Below, one piece after another: positions 9,020-17,976 of a stretch of DNA of 64,000 nucleotides. The position numbers and the translations under genes were made by a program. Position 1 is the stretch's first letter. Every line of letters begins with the position of its first letter. This DNA comes from Planctomycetales bacterium (lineage in GTDB: Bacteria > Planctomycetota > Planctomycetia > Planctomycetales > Planctomycetaceae). The stretch is from the NCBI GenBank assembly GCA_026400835.1, contig JAPLOA010000075.1, positions 1-64,000 of the forward strand, written 5' to 3'. A model generated the notes under the pieces. The model saw only the letters and a list, made by a program, of their open reading frames with translations. It had not been told where the DNA came from and searched no databases.

Positions 9020-9832
9020 ATGCCGGAACAAACACGTCCCGAAGATGATGAGTCTCCATTCAAGCCTCCCGCTATCCCGGGTGCGAACCAGGCGAGCACC
9101 GCAGATCCATCGGTGTTCGCCGAGCCATGGATGAAGTCCGCAATTCATCATGGCGATGTCAACGACAGTCCCGTAATTGACACAAACTCATTCACTCGGC
9201 CCGAGGTTGATCATTCCGTCTGGGACGAACCCGGACTCTCACGATCCCTTTCTGGAGAAGCACCAGACCATGCGGTGACGTGGTTCGGTTACTATCTCCA
9301 AATGAGGGAATCGACATCAGTGAAAATGTCGTGGCTGATCACTATCGTGACAGCGATCATTGGCGGTCCCCTGGCAATTCCGGGAACACTGGTCGAGGGT
9401 GCAACACAGTCGGGACTTCTGACCATCATCGCGATCGGCCCGACGATCGAAGAGATAATGAAGATCGCCTTACCACTCTGGATTGTTGAGAAGCGTCCAT
9501 GGCTGTTTCGTTCCTCGACTCAGATTCTGATCTGCTGCTTTGCGTCCGGTCTTGCCTTTGCGGCAGTGGAGAACGTTATTTATCTGCGGTTTTATATTCC
9601 AAATCCAACGGTCAGCCTCGCCCAATGGCGATGGACGATCTGCGTGCTTCTGCATTCGTCTTGCTCACTGCTGGCCGGAGTTGGAGTCATGCGGATGTGG
9701 AAATCGTTTCAGGCGGAAAAAACAACCCCTCAGATTTCTTACCTGGGGACGGCCTTGTTGTCTGCGATCATTCTGCATGGAAGCTACAACGCGATCGCGA
9801 CGTTTCTCGAAACAGTTGGCTTCGCGTTCTGA
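9020..9832 (+). CDS. PrsW-like intramembrane protease (CPBP/PrsW clan)
   Basis: I chose the ATG at 9020 (270 residues) over a TTG eight codons upstream. About 90 hydrophilic residues come first. Several membrane helices then carry the PrsW signatures: GPTIEEIMK (Glu144-Glu145, Lys148), GLAFAAVENVIY (Glu184, Asn185), LLHSSCSLLAG (His212) and ILHGSYNA (His253). These EExxK, FxxxEN and H motifs define a glutamic-type intramembrane protease family that includes PrsW, which cleaves the anti-sigma factor RsiW in Bacillus. No anti-sigma or sigma gene is nearby, so the substrate is unknown. The long acidic N-terminal tail is unusual. Confidence 0.85.
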   Translation: MPEQTRPEDDESPFKPPAIPGANQASTADPSVFAEPWMKSAIHHGDVNDSPVIDTNSFTRPEVDHSVWDEPGLSRSLSGEAPDHAVTWFGYYLQMRESTSVKMSWLITIVTAIIGGPLAIPGTLVEGATQSGLLTIIAIGPTIEEIMKIALPLWIVEKRPWLFRSSTQILICCFASGLAFAAVENVIYLRFYIPNPTVSLAQWRWTICVLLHSSCSLLAGVGVMRMWKSFQAEKTTPQISYLGTALLSAIILHGSYNAIATFLETVGFAF

Positions 9833-10028
9833 TTCATACTTTCGATTCCCCAGCCAATATGATCAGCTCAGAATCGTCGAACAACTTGAAATACGCGTAT
9901 GGACCATCGAGACAAGACAGCGGGATAACGCGAGCAACGCTTCGGACTAGACAAAGAGCACACCCCGGTCGTTACACTCCGTGAGTTCATGTCATAAGGC
10001 TAATGATTCACAGGATGCGAGGAAGGCG

Positions 10029-11327
10029 ATGAAACGATTCGTGTGTTGCACCAGTTTGATTTTGTCAGTTCTACTGATCTGCCACGACGTTGAGGCACAA
10101 TCCGGAAGTCGTTCGAGTCGCAGCAAGAAGTCGGCAACGGCGGCGAAACCAACGGCCCTCGCAGCGGGTGACTGGAATCAGTTCCGCGGTCCACAACGTG
10201 ACAATCTGAGTCCGGAATCAGGACTTGCGGACAAGTGGCCGGAAGGCGGCCCGGAACTTGTGCAGACAATCTCAGGAATCGGTGAAGGTTATGCCTCCGT
10301 TTCTTTGGTTGGCGAGTTGATGTACACGATGGGCAATGTCGATGGAGGCGAACAAGTCATCGCACTGAATCGTAAAACAGGAGAAATCGTCTGGAAAACT
10401 CGAAACGGCGATGAATATCAGGAAGGGCAGGGCAACGGTCCTCGCGGAACGCCTACCGTCATTGATGGCATGGTCTATTCTCTTGGAGGCAATGGCGATC
10501 TTAGTTGCATCAAAGCTGACAACGGCAAAATAGTCTGGCAGGTCAACATCCTGAAAGCTTTTGGCGGTGGCAATATCACCTGGGGTATCAGTGAGTCCGT
10601 GCTGATCGATGATGGCAAAGTCATCTGCTCTCCTGGTGGCAGCGATGCAACAGTCGTCGCCCTGGATGCTAAGTCCGGGAACGTAATTTGGAAAAGCAAG
10701 GTCCCTGAACAGCCGGCAGCTTCCTATGCATCACCAGTCGCCATGACGATCGGAAAGATTAAACAATATGTCATCTTCACGTCGAAAGGCATCTGCGGAG
10801 TGCGCGCAGACGACGGTGAGCCATTATGGGGACAGAATGCCTCTTCCAACGGAACTGCGAATTGTGCGACCCCATTGGTTGTTGACAACTATGTTTTCAG
10901 CTCCTCCGATTACGGCACTGGTGCTGAATTGGTGCAGTTGACTCCTTCAGGAAAATCCGTCCAGGCGAAACAGGTCTACTTCACGAAAGACATGAAAAAC
11001 CATCATGGTGGAATGGTGCTGCTGGATGGCCACATCTTTGGCTCAAACGGGGACATGCTGTCCTGCGTGGAACTCAAGACCGGGAAGCCGACATGGCGAG
11101 AACGCAGCATGAAAGGCTCGGTTGTCTATGCCGACAAGAAGATTGTGTTCCGTAACGAAAATGGGCCTGTCGTACTTCTGGCGGCTGACACGCAGAAATA
11201 CACAGAACTTGGTCGCTTCGATCAGCCAGAACGCAGCAATCGCCCTGCATGGGCTCATCCGGTCATCGCCGACGGGAAACTGTATCTGCGTGATATGGAT
11301 AAGCTGTTGGTTTACAATCTGAAGTAA
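10029..11327 (+). CDS. secreted PQQ-like beta-propeller protein
   Basis: From the ATG at 10029 the product has 432 residues, starting with a signal peptide (MKRFVCCTSLILSVLLICHDVEAQ). The frame opens upstream at 9981, but only the internal ATG gives a signal peptide. The rest is a chain of PQQ-type propeller blades: WNQFRGPQRDNLSPESGL, then repeats such as GEIVWKTRNGDE, GKIVWQVNIL, GNVIWKSKV and GEPLWGQNA. These resemble the BamB/quinoprotein family, but no catalytic PQQ-ligand set is evident. Periplasmic location is inferred and function unknown. A strong terminator lies 54 bases downstream. Confidence 0.87.
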   Translation: MKRFVCCTSLILSVLLICHDVEAQSGSRSSRSKKSATAAKPTALAAGDWNQFRGPQRDNLSPESGLADKWPEGGPELVQTISGIGEGYASVSLVGELMYTMGNVDGGEQVIALNRKTGEIVWKTRNGDEYQEGQGNGPRGTPTVIDGMVYSLGGNGDLSCIKADNGKIVWQVNILKAFGGGNITWGISESVLIDDGKVICSPGGSDATVVALDAKSGNVIWKSKVPEQPAASYASPVAMTIGKIKQYVIFTSKGICGVRADDGEPLWGQNASSNGTANCATPLVVDNYVFSSSDYGTGAELVQLTPSGKSVQAKQVYFTKDMKNHHGGMVLLDGHIFGSNGDMLSCVELKTGKPTWRERSMKGSVVYADKKIVFRNENGPVVLLAADTQKYTELGRFDQPERSNRPAWAHPVIADGKLYLRDMDKLLVYNLK

Positions 11328-11380
11328 CTTCCATCTGGCTCGACAAGAAAGAGCTTGCTTCAAGACAAGTTCACAACTTT

Positions 11381-11416
11381 GGGGCTGCGAGGACTTCAAG
11401 TCACGCAGCCCCTTTC
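11381..11416 (+). terminator. intrinsic terminator after the PQQ propeller gene
   Basis: A perfect 9-bp stem pairs GGGGCTGCG (11381-11389) with CGCAGCCCC (11404-11412), and is followed by TTTCTATTT. It lies 54 bases past the stop at 11327. The T-rich tail is on the plus strand, so it should end the plus transcript before the convergent DUF3050 gene. Confidence 0.8.
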
Positions 11417-11420
11417 TATT

Positions 11421-12233
11421 TCAGCATGTTGAATCAAGCTGATGGAGTACTCCGTCCCACAACTGGATTCGCAGTTCAATAGCTCGACGCGCCGCTGCGA
11501 TCGCTGCATTCGTTTTCTCGTCGCTATCGCACAGTGAATTCACCAGCCTCAGAGCCAATGGGCCGTGCTGATCGCCGTCAAGTTCAATATGACGACGCAC
11601 GTAGTAAGCAAAGCGAGGCGCACTGATTGCGGACGGCTCAAACCCCTGCAAGAGTCGCTCAAACATCTCGGGAATGATATCCTCGCGGCCAAAGCAAAAC
11701 ACTGAGGCAACTTCTGCTGTCAGTCCCTTCGATGCGATATCGAAGGTGAACCCCACGAAATCCTGAACGGTTTCAGAGGGCGCGAGTTCGGCTAAAGCAT
11801 CAGCGGCAACAGCTCTGTTCTTGAGTCGGTCCACGAACGACAGCAAAGGCGTCACATCTGAGCCGACATCACGCATTGCCCTCATGTAGAGTTCGAAGTG
11901 ACTGGCGAAAGAGCCATCACCATCTTCATCGCTTTCCTCAGCCAGCACGATCTCATTGATGAATCGAGAAAGCTCAGGATTCGTCGCAGGCACCCACGGC
12001 ACTTCAACACAACAAAGTTCACGCTGAAGTCGCTTAAGCAGCCACATGAAATCCAAAACGGCAAATCCATGATGCTGCATGAAAACTCGAAGTTGGGCCA
12101 GGGTTTCAATCCGATTGTAGATCGGATGGTTTAACAGCCTATGCTTCAGGTCAGCAATGCTGGACTGGATCAGTTCAACGGGGGAAGGCTCTGGTGAGGT
12201 GACACATGGTGTAGTCGGAGATAGCGTGGTCAT
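11421..12233 (-). CDS. DUF3050 family protein (haem-oxygenase-like fold)
   Basis: This 270-residue helical protein matches DUF3050. It has the opening helix with LLNHPIYNRIETLAQLRVFMQHH, WLLKRLQRELCCVEVPW, NEIVLAEESDEDGDG, SHFELYMRAM and the later RHIELDGDQHGPLALRL. The spaced histidine and acidic residues in these segments are those that line a helical pocket in haem-oxygenase-like proteins. Whether it binds haem or a di-iron centre cannot be decided here. It is soluble and cytoplasmic, with no signal peptide. It converges on the PQQ propeller gene and is probably monocistronic. Confidence 0.85.
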   Translation of the reverse strand: MTTLSPTTPCVTSPEPSPVELIQSSIADLKHRLLNHPIYNRIETLAQLRVFMQHHGFAVLDFMWLLKRLQRELCCVEVPWVPATNPELSRFINEIVLAEESDEDGDGSFASHFELYMRAMRDVGSDVTPLLSFVDRLKNRAVAADALAELAPSETVQDFVGFTFDIASKGLTAEVASVFCFGREDIIPEMFERLLQGFEPSAISAPRFAYYVRRHIELDGDQHGPLALRLVNSLCDSDEKTNAAIAAARRAIELRIQLWDGVLHQLDSTC

Positions 12234-12667
12234 AAAATTTCAAATATGAAAATCACTCAGGCAGGGAGTCAGGGAGAGAATTTCGAACTCAATGCAGATC
12301 AGTGCTTGCTTTCCTGTCTTAGATGGAACACAGGGGAATTCAAAGAGCCTGATCCCATCGCAACCATGTTTTCTCGAACAATACAGCAATTTGACTCTGT
12401 TAGTTTCCCGTTTGTGATGGCAATCAGCCCACCTTGCGTGCGGAAACTGGTGCGTTTCAGGCCTTGAGTCTGCAAAACGGCCCCGTACAGGTGTTCCGAA
12501 GATTCCGGTTCCAGGGGTTAAGCCGAACTACGGATTTCCTTCATGGTGGAGTTTGCCGATTCCGTTGAGCTTGACACGGCACGTCGAAACCTGAATCCTA
12601 ATGTTGAATGTCATGTTGCATTTCGGCAACAACGGCATCCCGCCGCGATTCAACCTGAGGACTCTCC
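12234..12667. other. 434-bp intergenic region
   Basis: This gap separates two divergent genes (DUF3050 and the cytochrome/WD40 protein) and must contain both promoters. No open frame resembles a protein family, and no repeat or RNA fold is obvious. Confidence 0.6.
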
Positions 12668-15154
12668 ATGCCTCGTTTATCCTTCCGACAGCTTATCATC
12701 ACGACCCTCCTTGGGTTTTCACTCTGTTTTCCGAGCACGGTTTCTTCCGTCAATGCTCAGGAAGCTCCGCTCTCCGGGGCTGCAAAAGTCCGGCAGGACA
12801 TTGAGCAGCAGCGACTGAAGAAGCAGGAAACAGAAAAACAATTTACGCTCAAGCAGGGTGCGGCCACTGTTGCCGCACAGCGTGCGCAGGAGATCCAAAA
12901 GCAACTGCAGGAAGCACAGGATCGAGCGACTGCCGAAGCAATAGAAGCAAAATCACTGCAGGACCAGACAGCAGCGATTGAGAAACAAATCGCCGATATG
13001 ACGGCAGCGCTTCCACAGCACGACGCGGCGGATGTCCTTGTTGCGAATGCTGACAAGGTTACGTTAAGACTGACAGCTCTGCTGGAAGTTCAGAAGCAGC
13101 TTCAAACTCAGCTTGCAACACTTCGAAAATCCTCAGTCGAATGGCGAAGCAAGGCGACTGATGCAGAACAACAGATTGCCGCAATCACAGCCCAGCGTCC
13201 GGAACTGGACAAAAAAATCTTAGAAACAAAGACGGCTGCAGACGCCGCGAATACGACTGTCGCAAATGCTCAGATAGCTTTGACGGCTGCTCAGACAACC
13301 GTTGACACCGTCAATACAACACTGACTCAGGAAGAAGAACGACTGAAGTCGGCAACAGCATCGGTCGGTACTCTTGCCAATTCAGTTGCGTCATTGGAAA
13401 AATCTTTGGCAACTCTGCGAGAAGCCGCAAAGCTCACAGGTATTGATTCGACAGCCGCAATTCAGGGTTTGGAAAAAGCCATCGCTGACTTCGCACCGCT
13501 GAAGGCAAACACCGACGCTCTTGTTGCTCAGGTTATGGCTCGTCGCGATGAGCAGGGCAAGTTGCTGGTAGCTGCCAAAGCTGAAATGGAAAAGAAAACA
13601 GCCGAGCATTCGGCTGCCGTTGCTGCTGCTGCACCTCTGAGTACCGCAGCCACCGCCGCTACTGAAGCATTGGCGGCTGCAAATTCCCGCGACGCTGCAA
13701 TGAAGACTCAGAAGATCGAGGGTGACGCGTGGCAAAAAGCTCTCCAGGCTCAATTGACTGGACTCGAGCCATCACTTCAGAAACTGAACGCGGAACTTCA
13801 GATCATCAACAGCGAATCGTTGATCGCGAGGAAGCAGGCAGAATCTGCTCTCGAACCACTTGGGCGTTTCATTTCATTTTCTCGGCATGTGGCGCCAATC
13901 TTTGCCGAGCGTTGTATTGCATGCCATAACACTCGAAGCCCGGGTGGCCGACTGAATCTGGATTCCTTTGCAGCACTCAGCAAGGGCGGAGAAGCAGGAC
14001 CAGCCCTCACTGCCCACAAGAGTGCCGAATCGTTGCTGTTGACAATGATTCAGGATGGATCAATGCCGAAAGATGCTGATCCTCTGAAACCTGAAGAGAT
14101 TGCGATCGTTAAGCAGTGGATTGATGTCGGTGCTCCACTGGACGCAGGCGTTTCGGTAACAGCCGATTTGTTTGACGTTATGCCTGAACGATCTCAACCA
14201 CTGCCGCCGAACGAATATCGCGTCGCGATTCCTGTCACGGCCGTCGCGTTCAATGCAGATGGTTCTCAACTCGCCTCTTCCGGATACCATGAGGTGTTGG
14301 TCTGGAATACCGCCGATGGGACTCTGGTTCGACGCATTTCAAACGTCGCGGAACGAATTTACGATGTTGAGTTCAGTGCCGATGGGGCAACTCTGGCTGT
14401 CGCTGCAGGGACTCCCGGACAACTGGGCGAAGTCAAACTGTTCTCTGCTGCTGATGGAGCCCTGGTGCGAACCCTGGTGCGTTCACGCGACGCCGTTTTT
14501 GCTCTCAGCTTCAGCCCTAACGGGCAGCAGATTGCCTGTGCTGGTGCAGATCGATCAATCTACGTGGTCAACGCAGCAACTGGCGAGCAGACAACTCATA
14601 TCGAAGACCATGCTGACTGGGTTATGGACATCAACTGGTCTCCGAACGGACAACGCCTGGTGAGCAGTAGCCGCGACAAAACCTGTAAAGTCTTTGATGC
14701 AGCGACTGGCAACCCTGTCATCACTTTCCCTGGCCATGGCGAACCCGTCTACACGGCTGCATTTCTTGCCGATGGCACGACAGTTGTCAGCGGCGGGGGT
14801 GATAAGCGACTGCGAGTCTGGAATTCGGCCGATGCAAAAGAAGTTCGAGCCATCGGTGGATTTGGTGGGGATGTGTTCCGTGTTCAGATTCTTCCGGGCG
14901 ATATCATCCTTTCAGCCAGCGGAGACCGAGCCGTCCATGAGAATAAAGCTGCTGACGGAGGAGAGATCCGAAAGTTTGCCGGGCACAATGACTGGGTTTA
15001 CACGCTGAGTGCCAGCGTGGGCAAGAAGATGATTGCTTCGGGAAGCTACGACGGAGAGATTCGTTTGTGGAATTCCGAAGATGGCAAGCTGACAACCTCG
15101 TTTATCGCGATTCCTAAGGGACAGCAGGCGGTCGTAGCCGCTGCAGCCCAGTAA
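12668..15154 (+). CDS. secreted c-type cytochrome/WD40 fusion protein with coiled coil
   Basis: The 828-residue protein has four parts. A signal peptide occupies about residues 1-30. A long alanine- and glutamine-rich coiled coil follows (about 35-395, repeated QKQLQEAQ-type heptads). A PSCyt1-type haem domain has CIACH at Cys416, Cys419 and His420, inside APIFAERCIACHN. The last 300 residues form WD40 blades (SPNGQQIACAGADRSIYVV, SPNGQRLVSSSRDKTCKVF and others). Such cytochrome-propeller fusions are typical of planctomycetes and presumed periplasmic; the partner and reaction are unknown. A strong terminator lies 76 bases downstream, so the gene ends its transcript. Confidence 0.9.
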   Translation: MPRLSFRQLIITTLLGFSLCFPSTVSSVNAQEAPLSGAAKVRQDIEQQRLKKQETEKQFTLKQGAATVAAQRAQEIQKQLQEAQDRATAEAIEAKSLQDQTAAIEKQIADMTAALPQHDAADVLVANADKVTLRLTALLEVQKQLQTQLATLRKSSVEWRSKATDAEQQIAAITAQRPELDKKILETKTAADAANTTVANAQIALTAAQTTVDTVNTTLTQEEERLKSATASVGTLANSVASLEKSLATLREAAKLTGIDSTAAIQGLEKAIADFAPLKANTDALVAQVMARRDEQGKLLVAAKAEMEKKTAEHSAAVAAAAPLSTAATAATEALAAANSRDAAMKTQKIEGDAWQKALQAQLTGLEPSLQKLNAELQIINSESLIARKQAESALEPLGRFISFSRHVAPIFAERCIACHNTRSPGGRLNLDSFAALSKGGEAGPALTAHKSAESLLLTMIQDGSMPKDADPLKPEEIAIVKQWIDVGAPLDAGVSVTADLFDVMPERSQPLPPNEYRVAIPVTAVAFNADGSQLASSGYHEVLVWNTADGTLVRRISNVAERIYDVEFSADGATLAVAAGTPGQLGEVKLFSAADGALVRTLVRSRDAVFALSFSPNGQQIACAGADRSIYVVNAATGEQTTHIEDHADWVMDINWSPNGQRLVSSSRDKTCKVFDAATGNPVITFPGHGEPVYTAAFLADGTTVVSGGGDKRLRVWNSADAKEVRAIGGFGGDVFRVQILPGDIILSASGDRAVHENKAADGGEIRKFAGHNDWVYTLSASVGKKMIASGSYDGEIRLWNSEDGKLTTSFIAIPKGQQAVVAAAAQ

Positions 15155-15229
15155 GGGTTTGCAGGAAGCCAGGCAAAGCGCTGCTCGTTGAATGACAGCG
15201 ACCAACTCCAACATTTCAGATGACAGTCG

Positions 15230-15268
15230 AGCGAAAGTGGAACATCAAGTTTCACTTTCGCTTTTTTG
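15230..15268 (+). terminator. intrinsic terminator after the cytochrome/WD40 gene
   Basis: AGCGAAAGTG (15230-15239) pairs with CACTTTCGCT (15253-15262) as a 10-bp stem with a 13-base loop, directly followed by TTTTTTG. It lies 76 bases after the stop at 15154. The rest of the 302-base gap before the next gene shows no open frame worth calling. Confidence 0.85.
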
Positions 15269-15456
15269 TTTGCCGATCTCCAGCTCCCATTCTCGGTAGC
15301 CCGCATTGCATCCTCCAACGCGGCTTTCAAAACTCAAAATATACGGTTCTGCAGCGTGAGACGGTGTCTTCTGTTTCCTGGCGTGTGTTCGTCGTGTTAT
15401 GCTCTACGCCAGATTTTGAAAATGTATTTCTGCTCTTCAACCAGGCATCAATCCAC

Positions 15457-16752
15457 GTGACAGTCGACTTCGAAACGATTTGGCAGGACCGAGCACAGAT
15501 TCAGGAGACACAGTCACGGCGACTTGTAGAACTGCTGCAAACGATCGTGCCGCGTAACCGCTTCTGGACGAGTAAGTTCAAAGCCGCGGACGTCGATGTC
15601 GCCTCGATCAAAACACTCGATGATCTCCAGAAACTTCCATTGACCAATAAGCAGGAGATCGTCGAAAGCCAGACTGAACAACCGCCCTACGGCGCGAATC
15701 TGACATTTCCCTCAACACGATATCGCCGATTGCATCAGACGTCTGGAACGACGGGCCGACCCATTCGCTGGATGGATACTCAGGAGAGTTGGGATTGGTT
15801 CATGGAATGCTGGCGACAGATCTACACGCTGGCAGCACTGCAGTCGTGGGACCGTCTGTTCTTTCCGTTCTCTTTCGGTCCGTTTATAGGCTTCTGGGCC
15901 GCCTTTGAAGGGGCAGGGCGTTTCGGGAATTTCTGTATTGCTGGCGGTGGAATGTCCACATCCGTACGCCTGCAATGCATGATTGAAAATGAAGCGACCG
16001 TGGTTTGCTGCACGCCAACCTACGCGATGCGTATGGCGGAAGTGGCTGCTCAGGAAGGAATCGACCTGAAAGAAACATCGGTCCGTATGCTGGTCGTCGC
16101 AGGCGAGCCCGGCGGTGCGATCCCCGCGACCCGAGCGCGAATTGAAGACGCGTGGGAAGCCAGAGTGATCGACCACTGGGGAATGACGGAAATTGGGTCG
16201 CTGGGAGTTGAGAGCGAAGACCGTCCTGGTGGTCTGTACTTGCTGGAAACAGAATGCATCGCTGAGATTCTGAATCCCGAAACTCTGACCCCCGTTGCGC
16301 CCAGCGAAGTCGGCGAACTTGTCATCACGAATCTCGGCCGAGTCGGCAGTCCTCTGATCCGTTACAGAACCCGCGATCTGGTCAAAGCGTCGACAACACC
16401 AGACCCCTTTGGCCGCCAGCTCACATGGCTTGAAGGCGGAATTATTGGGCGATCTGACGACATGGTGATTGTACGTGGGAACAACGTTTTCCCTTCGAGC
16501 ATCGAAGCGGTCATCCGGGAGATTCCGGATGTCGCGGAATTTCGAATTGAACTGAAAACCGTCCGGGCTATGCAGGAACTGTGCGTTGCTGTTGAGCCTT
16601 GTACGGAAGTCGCGGAGCAAAGCGTGCAACTGATTGAAACCGTCAAAACAGCGCTCCGGCAGCGACTCGGCTTTGCTATCGATGTCCGCGGTGTTGCCCC
16701 TGGAGAATTGCCTCGATTTGAACTCAAGAGTCGCCGTATCGTTCGAGAATAG
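15457..16752 (+). CDS. phenylacetate-CoA-ligase-like AMP-forming enzyme
   Basis: I chose the GTG at 15457, giving 431 residues, which is the normal length for PaaK-type ligases; the frame extends upstream to 15220, but those residues overlap the terminator and resemble no family. The adenylation loop is RLHQTSGTTGRPIRW. Further conserved blocks are HWGMTEIGSLGVE, GELVITNLGRVGSPLIRYRTRDL and GRSDDMVIVRGNNVFPSSIEAV, the last two being the hinge and C-terminal domain signatures. It should activate an aryl or carboxylic acid to its CoA thioester with ATP in the cytoplasm. The true substrate is unknown. No other phenylacetate genes are in the window. Confidence 0.88.
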   Translation: MTVDFETIWQDRAQIQETQSRRLVELLQTIVPRNRFWTSKFKAADVDVASIKTLDDLQKLPLTNKQEIVESQTEQPPYGANLTFPSTRYRRLHQTSGTTGRPIRWMDTQESWDWFMECWRQIYTLAALQSWDRLFFPFSFGPFIGFWAAFEGAGRFGNFCIAGGGMSTSVRLQCMIENEATVVCCTPTYAMRMAEVAAQEGIDLKETSVRMLVVAGEPGGAIPATRARIEDAWEARVIDHWGMTEIGSLGVESEDRPGGLYLLETECIAEILNPETLTPVAPSEVGELVITNLGRVGSPLIRYRTRDLVKASTTPDPFGRQLTWLEGGIIGRSDDMVIVRGNNVFPSSIEAVIREIPDVAEFRIELKTVRAMQELCVAVEPCTEVAEQSVQLIETVKTALRQRLGFAIDVRGVAPGELPRFELKSRRIVRE

Positions 16753-17003
16753 TTGCTCACCTGATTACCGCCGGAGCAACCGGTACCGAATAAAGAAATG
16801 AGAACTCAGTCGCCCCGGGCAGACGATTTCGAAACGTCAGTGTGACATGATCTGTGCGTGTTCGTCACGTGCGTGTGCGACTCGTAGCGCCACAACGTCG
16901 TGCATCGTGTGCAGGAATGTGCCTGTCAAACGCTGAAGCAATCCGGCATGTGAATTGCCTCGTGAGAAGTATTCCTGATCAACACACTTTTGGAATACTG
17001 CTC

Positions 17004-17855
17004 ATGACACAGATTGCTCCACAGTCGTTCCGACGGATCCTTCATCCCACCGACTTTACACATGGCAGCGAGATTGCATTCGTTCATGCTTTGCGGCTGG
17101 CATGTGCAATCAAGGGCGCTCTCACAATTCTGCATGTCGACAGAGCAGGAAAACACCCTGACTGGGATCAGTACCCATCAGTGCGCGATACATTGGCTCG
17201 CTGGAACCTGCTTCCTCCGGACGCCGAGCGCACAGATGTGGAAAAGCTGGGGGTTCATATTGGAAAGTTGTCAATTCCTGATTCCAGTCCCGCGCACGGT
17301 GTTCTCTCTTATTTGGAGAACCATTCTGCAGACCTGATCGTTCTCGCTACCCACCAACGGCACGGTCTGGATCGATGGATTCACGCCAATGTCGCAGGCA
17401 CCATCAACAGTGGCACTGAGGGAGCGACATTGTTTATTCCTTTTGGGAAGAGTGGCTTTATTGATGAACTCACGGGAGAGAGTCGGCTGCGAAGAATTCT
17501 GATTCCCGTCGACCACGAACCTCATCCAACCGTTGCCGCTCGCGCCGCTGCGGATCTTATCCGAGCGATAAATCCAGACTCATGCGAAATCCAGCTTCTA
17601 TACGCGGGTGATGAGGCTTCAGCTCCGGCTGTGCACCTGATCAATGAGCCCAAAGCCAGCTGGACATGGACGTATCAGACAGGTTCCCCGGTTAATGCGA
17701 TTCTTGAGACGGCTGAGATCCAGAAACCAGACCTGATCGTAATGGCAACCTCGGGAAGACACGGGTTTCTTGACGCACTTCGGGGATCGACGACAGAGCA
17801 AATAATCGGACGTTCACCATGTCCGGTTCTCGCAATTCACCCTCGCTCGACATGA
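17004..17855 (+). CDS. tandem UspA universal stress protein
   Basis: From the ATG at 17004 the protein has 283 residues with two Usp domains. Domain 1 begins FRRILHPTDFTHGSEIAFVHAL. Domain 2 begins LRRILIPVDHEPHPTVAARAA and ends with VMATSGRHGFLDALRGSTTEQIIGRSPCPVLAIHP split over the ATP-binding G-x2-G-x6-G-S motif. The matching region of domain 1 (ATHQRHGLDRWIHANVAGTI) lacks the clean glycine/serine pattern, so only domain 2 is likely to bind nucleotide. The 50-codon upstream extension of the frame has no Usp similarity. Role: stress or energy-related sensing, by family only. Confidence 0.88.
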   Translation: MTQIAPQSFRRILHPTDFTHGSEIAFVHALRLACAIKGALTILHVDRAGKHPDWDQYPSVRDTLARWNLLPPDAERTDVEKLGVHIGKLSIPDSSPAHGVLSYLENHSADLIVLATHQRHGLDRWIHANVAGTINSGTEGATLFIPFGKSGFIDELTGESRLRRILIPVDHEPHPTVAARAAADLIRAINPDSCEIQLLYAGDEASAPAVHLINEPKASWTWTYQTGSPVNAILETAEIQKPDLIVMATSGRHGFLDALRGSTTEQIIGRSPCPVLAIHPRST

Positions 17856-17976
17856 AATCACGTGACGGAAGACCGAGGGGCTGTCTTTTGCTAGAATCGG
17901 GGACAACAAGCATCCCAGCTTCGTCGGAAGTCTTCTCACCACTCCGGCGGACGGATTCAGCAACAGGCCGCCGCGA

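Noticed and set aside
15712-16629. 305-codon minus-strand frame opposite the AMP-forming enzyme
   Set aside because: Antisense to a gene with clear adenylation motifs; the translation has no recognisable family.
16752-16780. GTTGCTC/GAGCAAC inverted repeat after the AMP-forming enzyme
   Set aside because: Seven-base stem without a T-run on either strand; too weak to call as a terminator.
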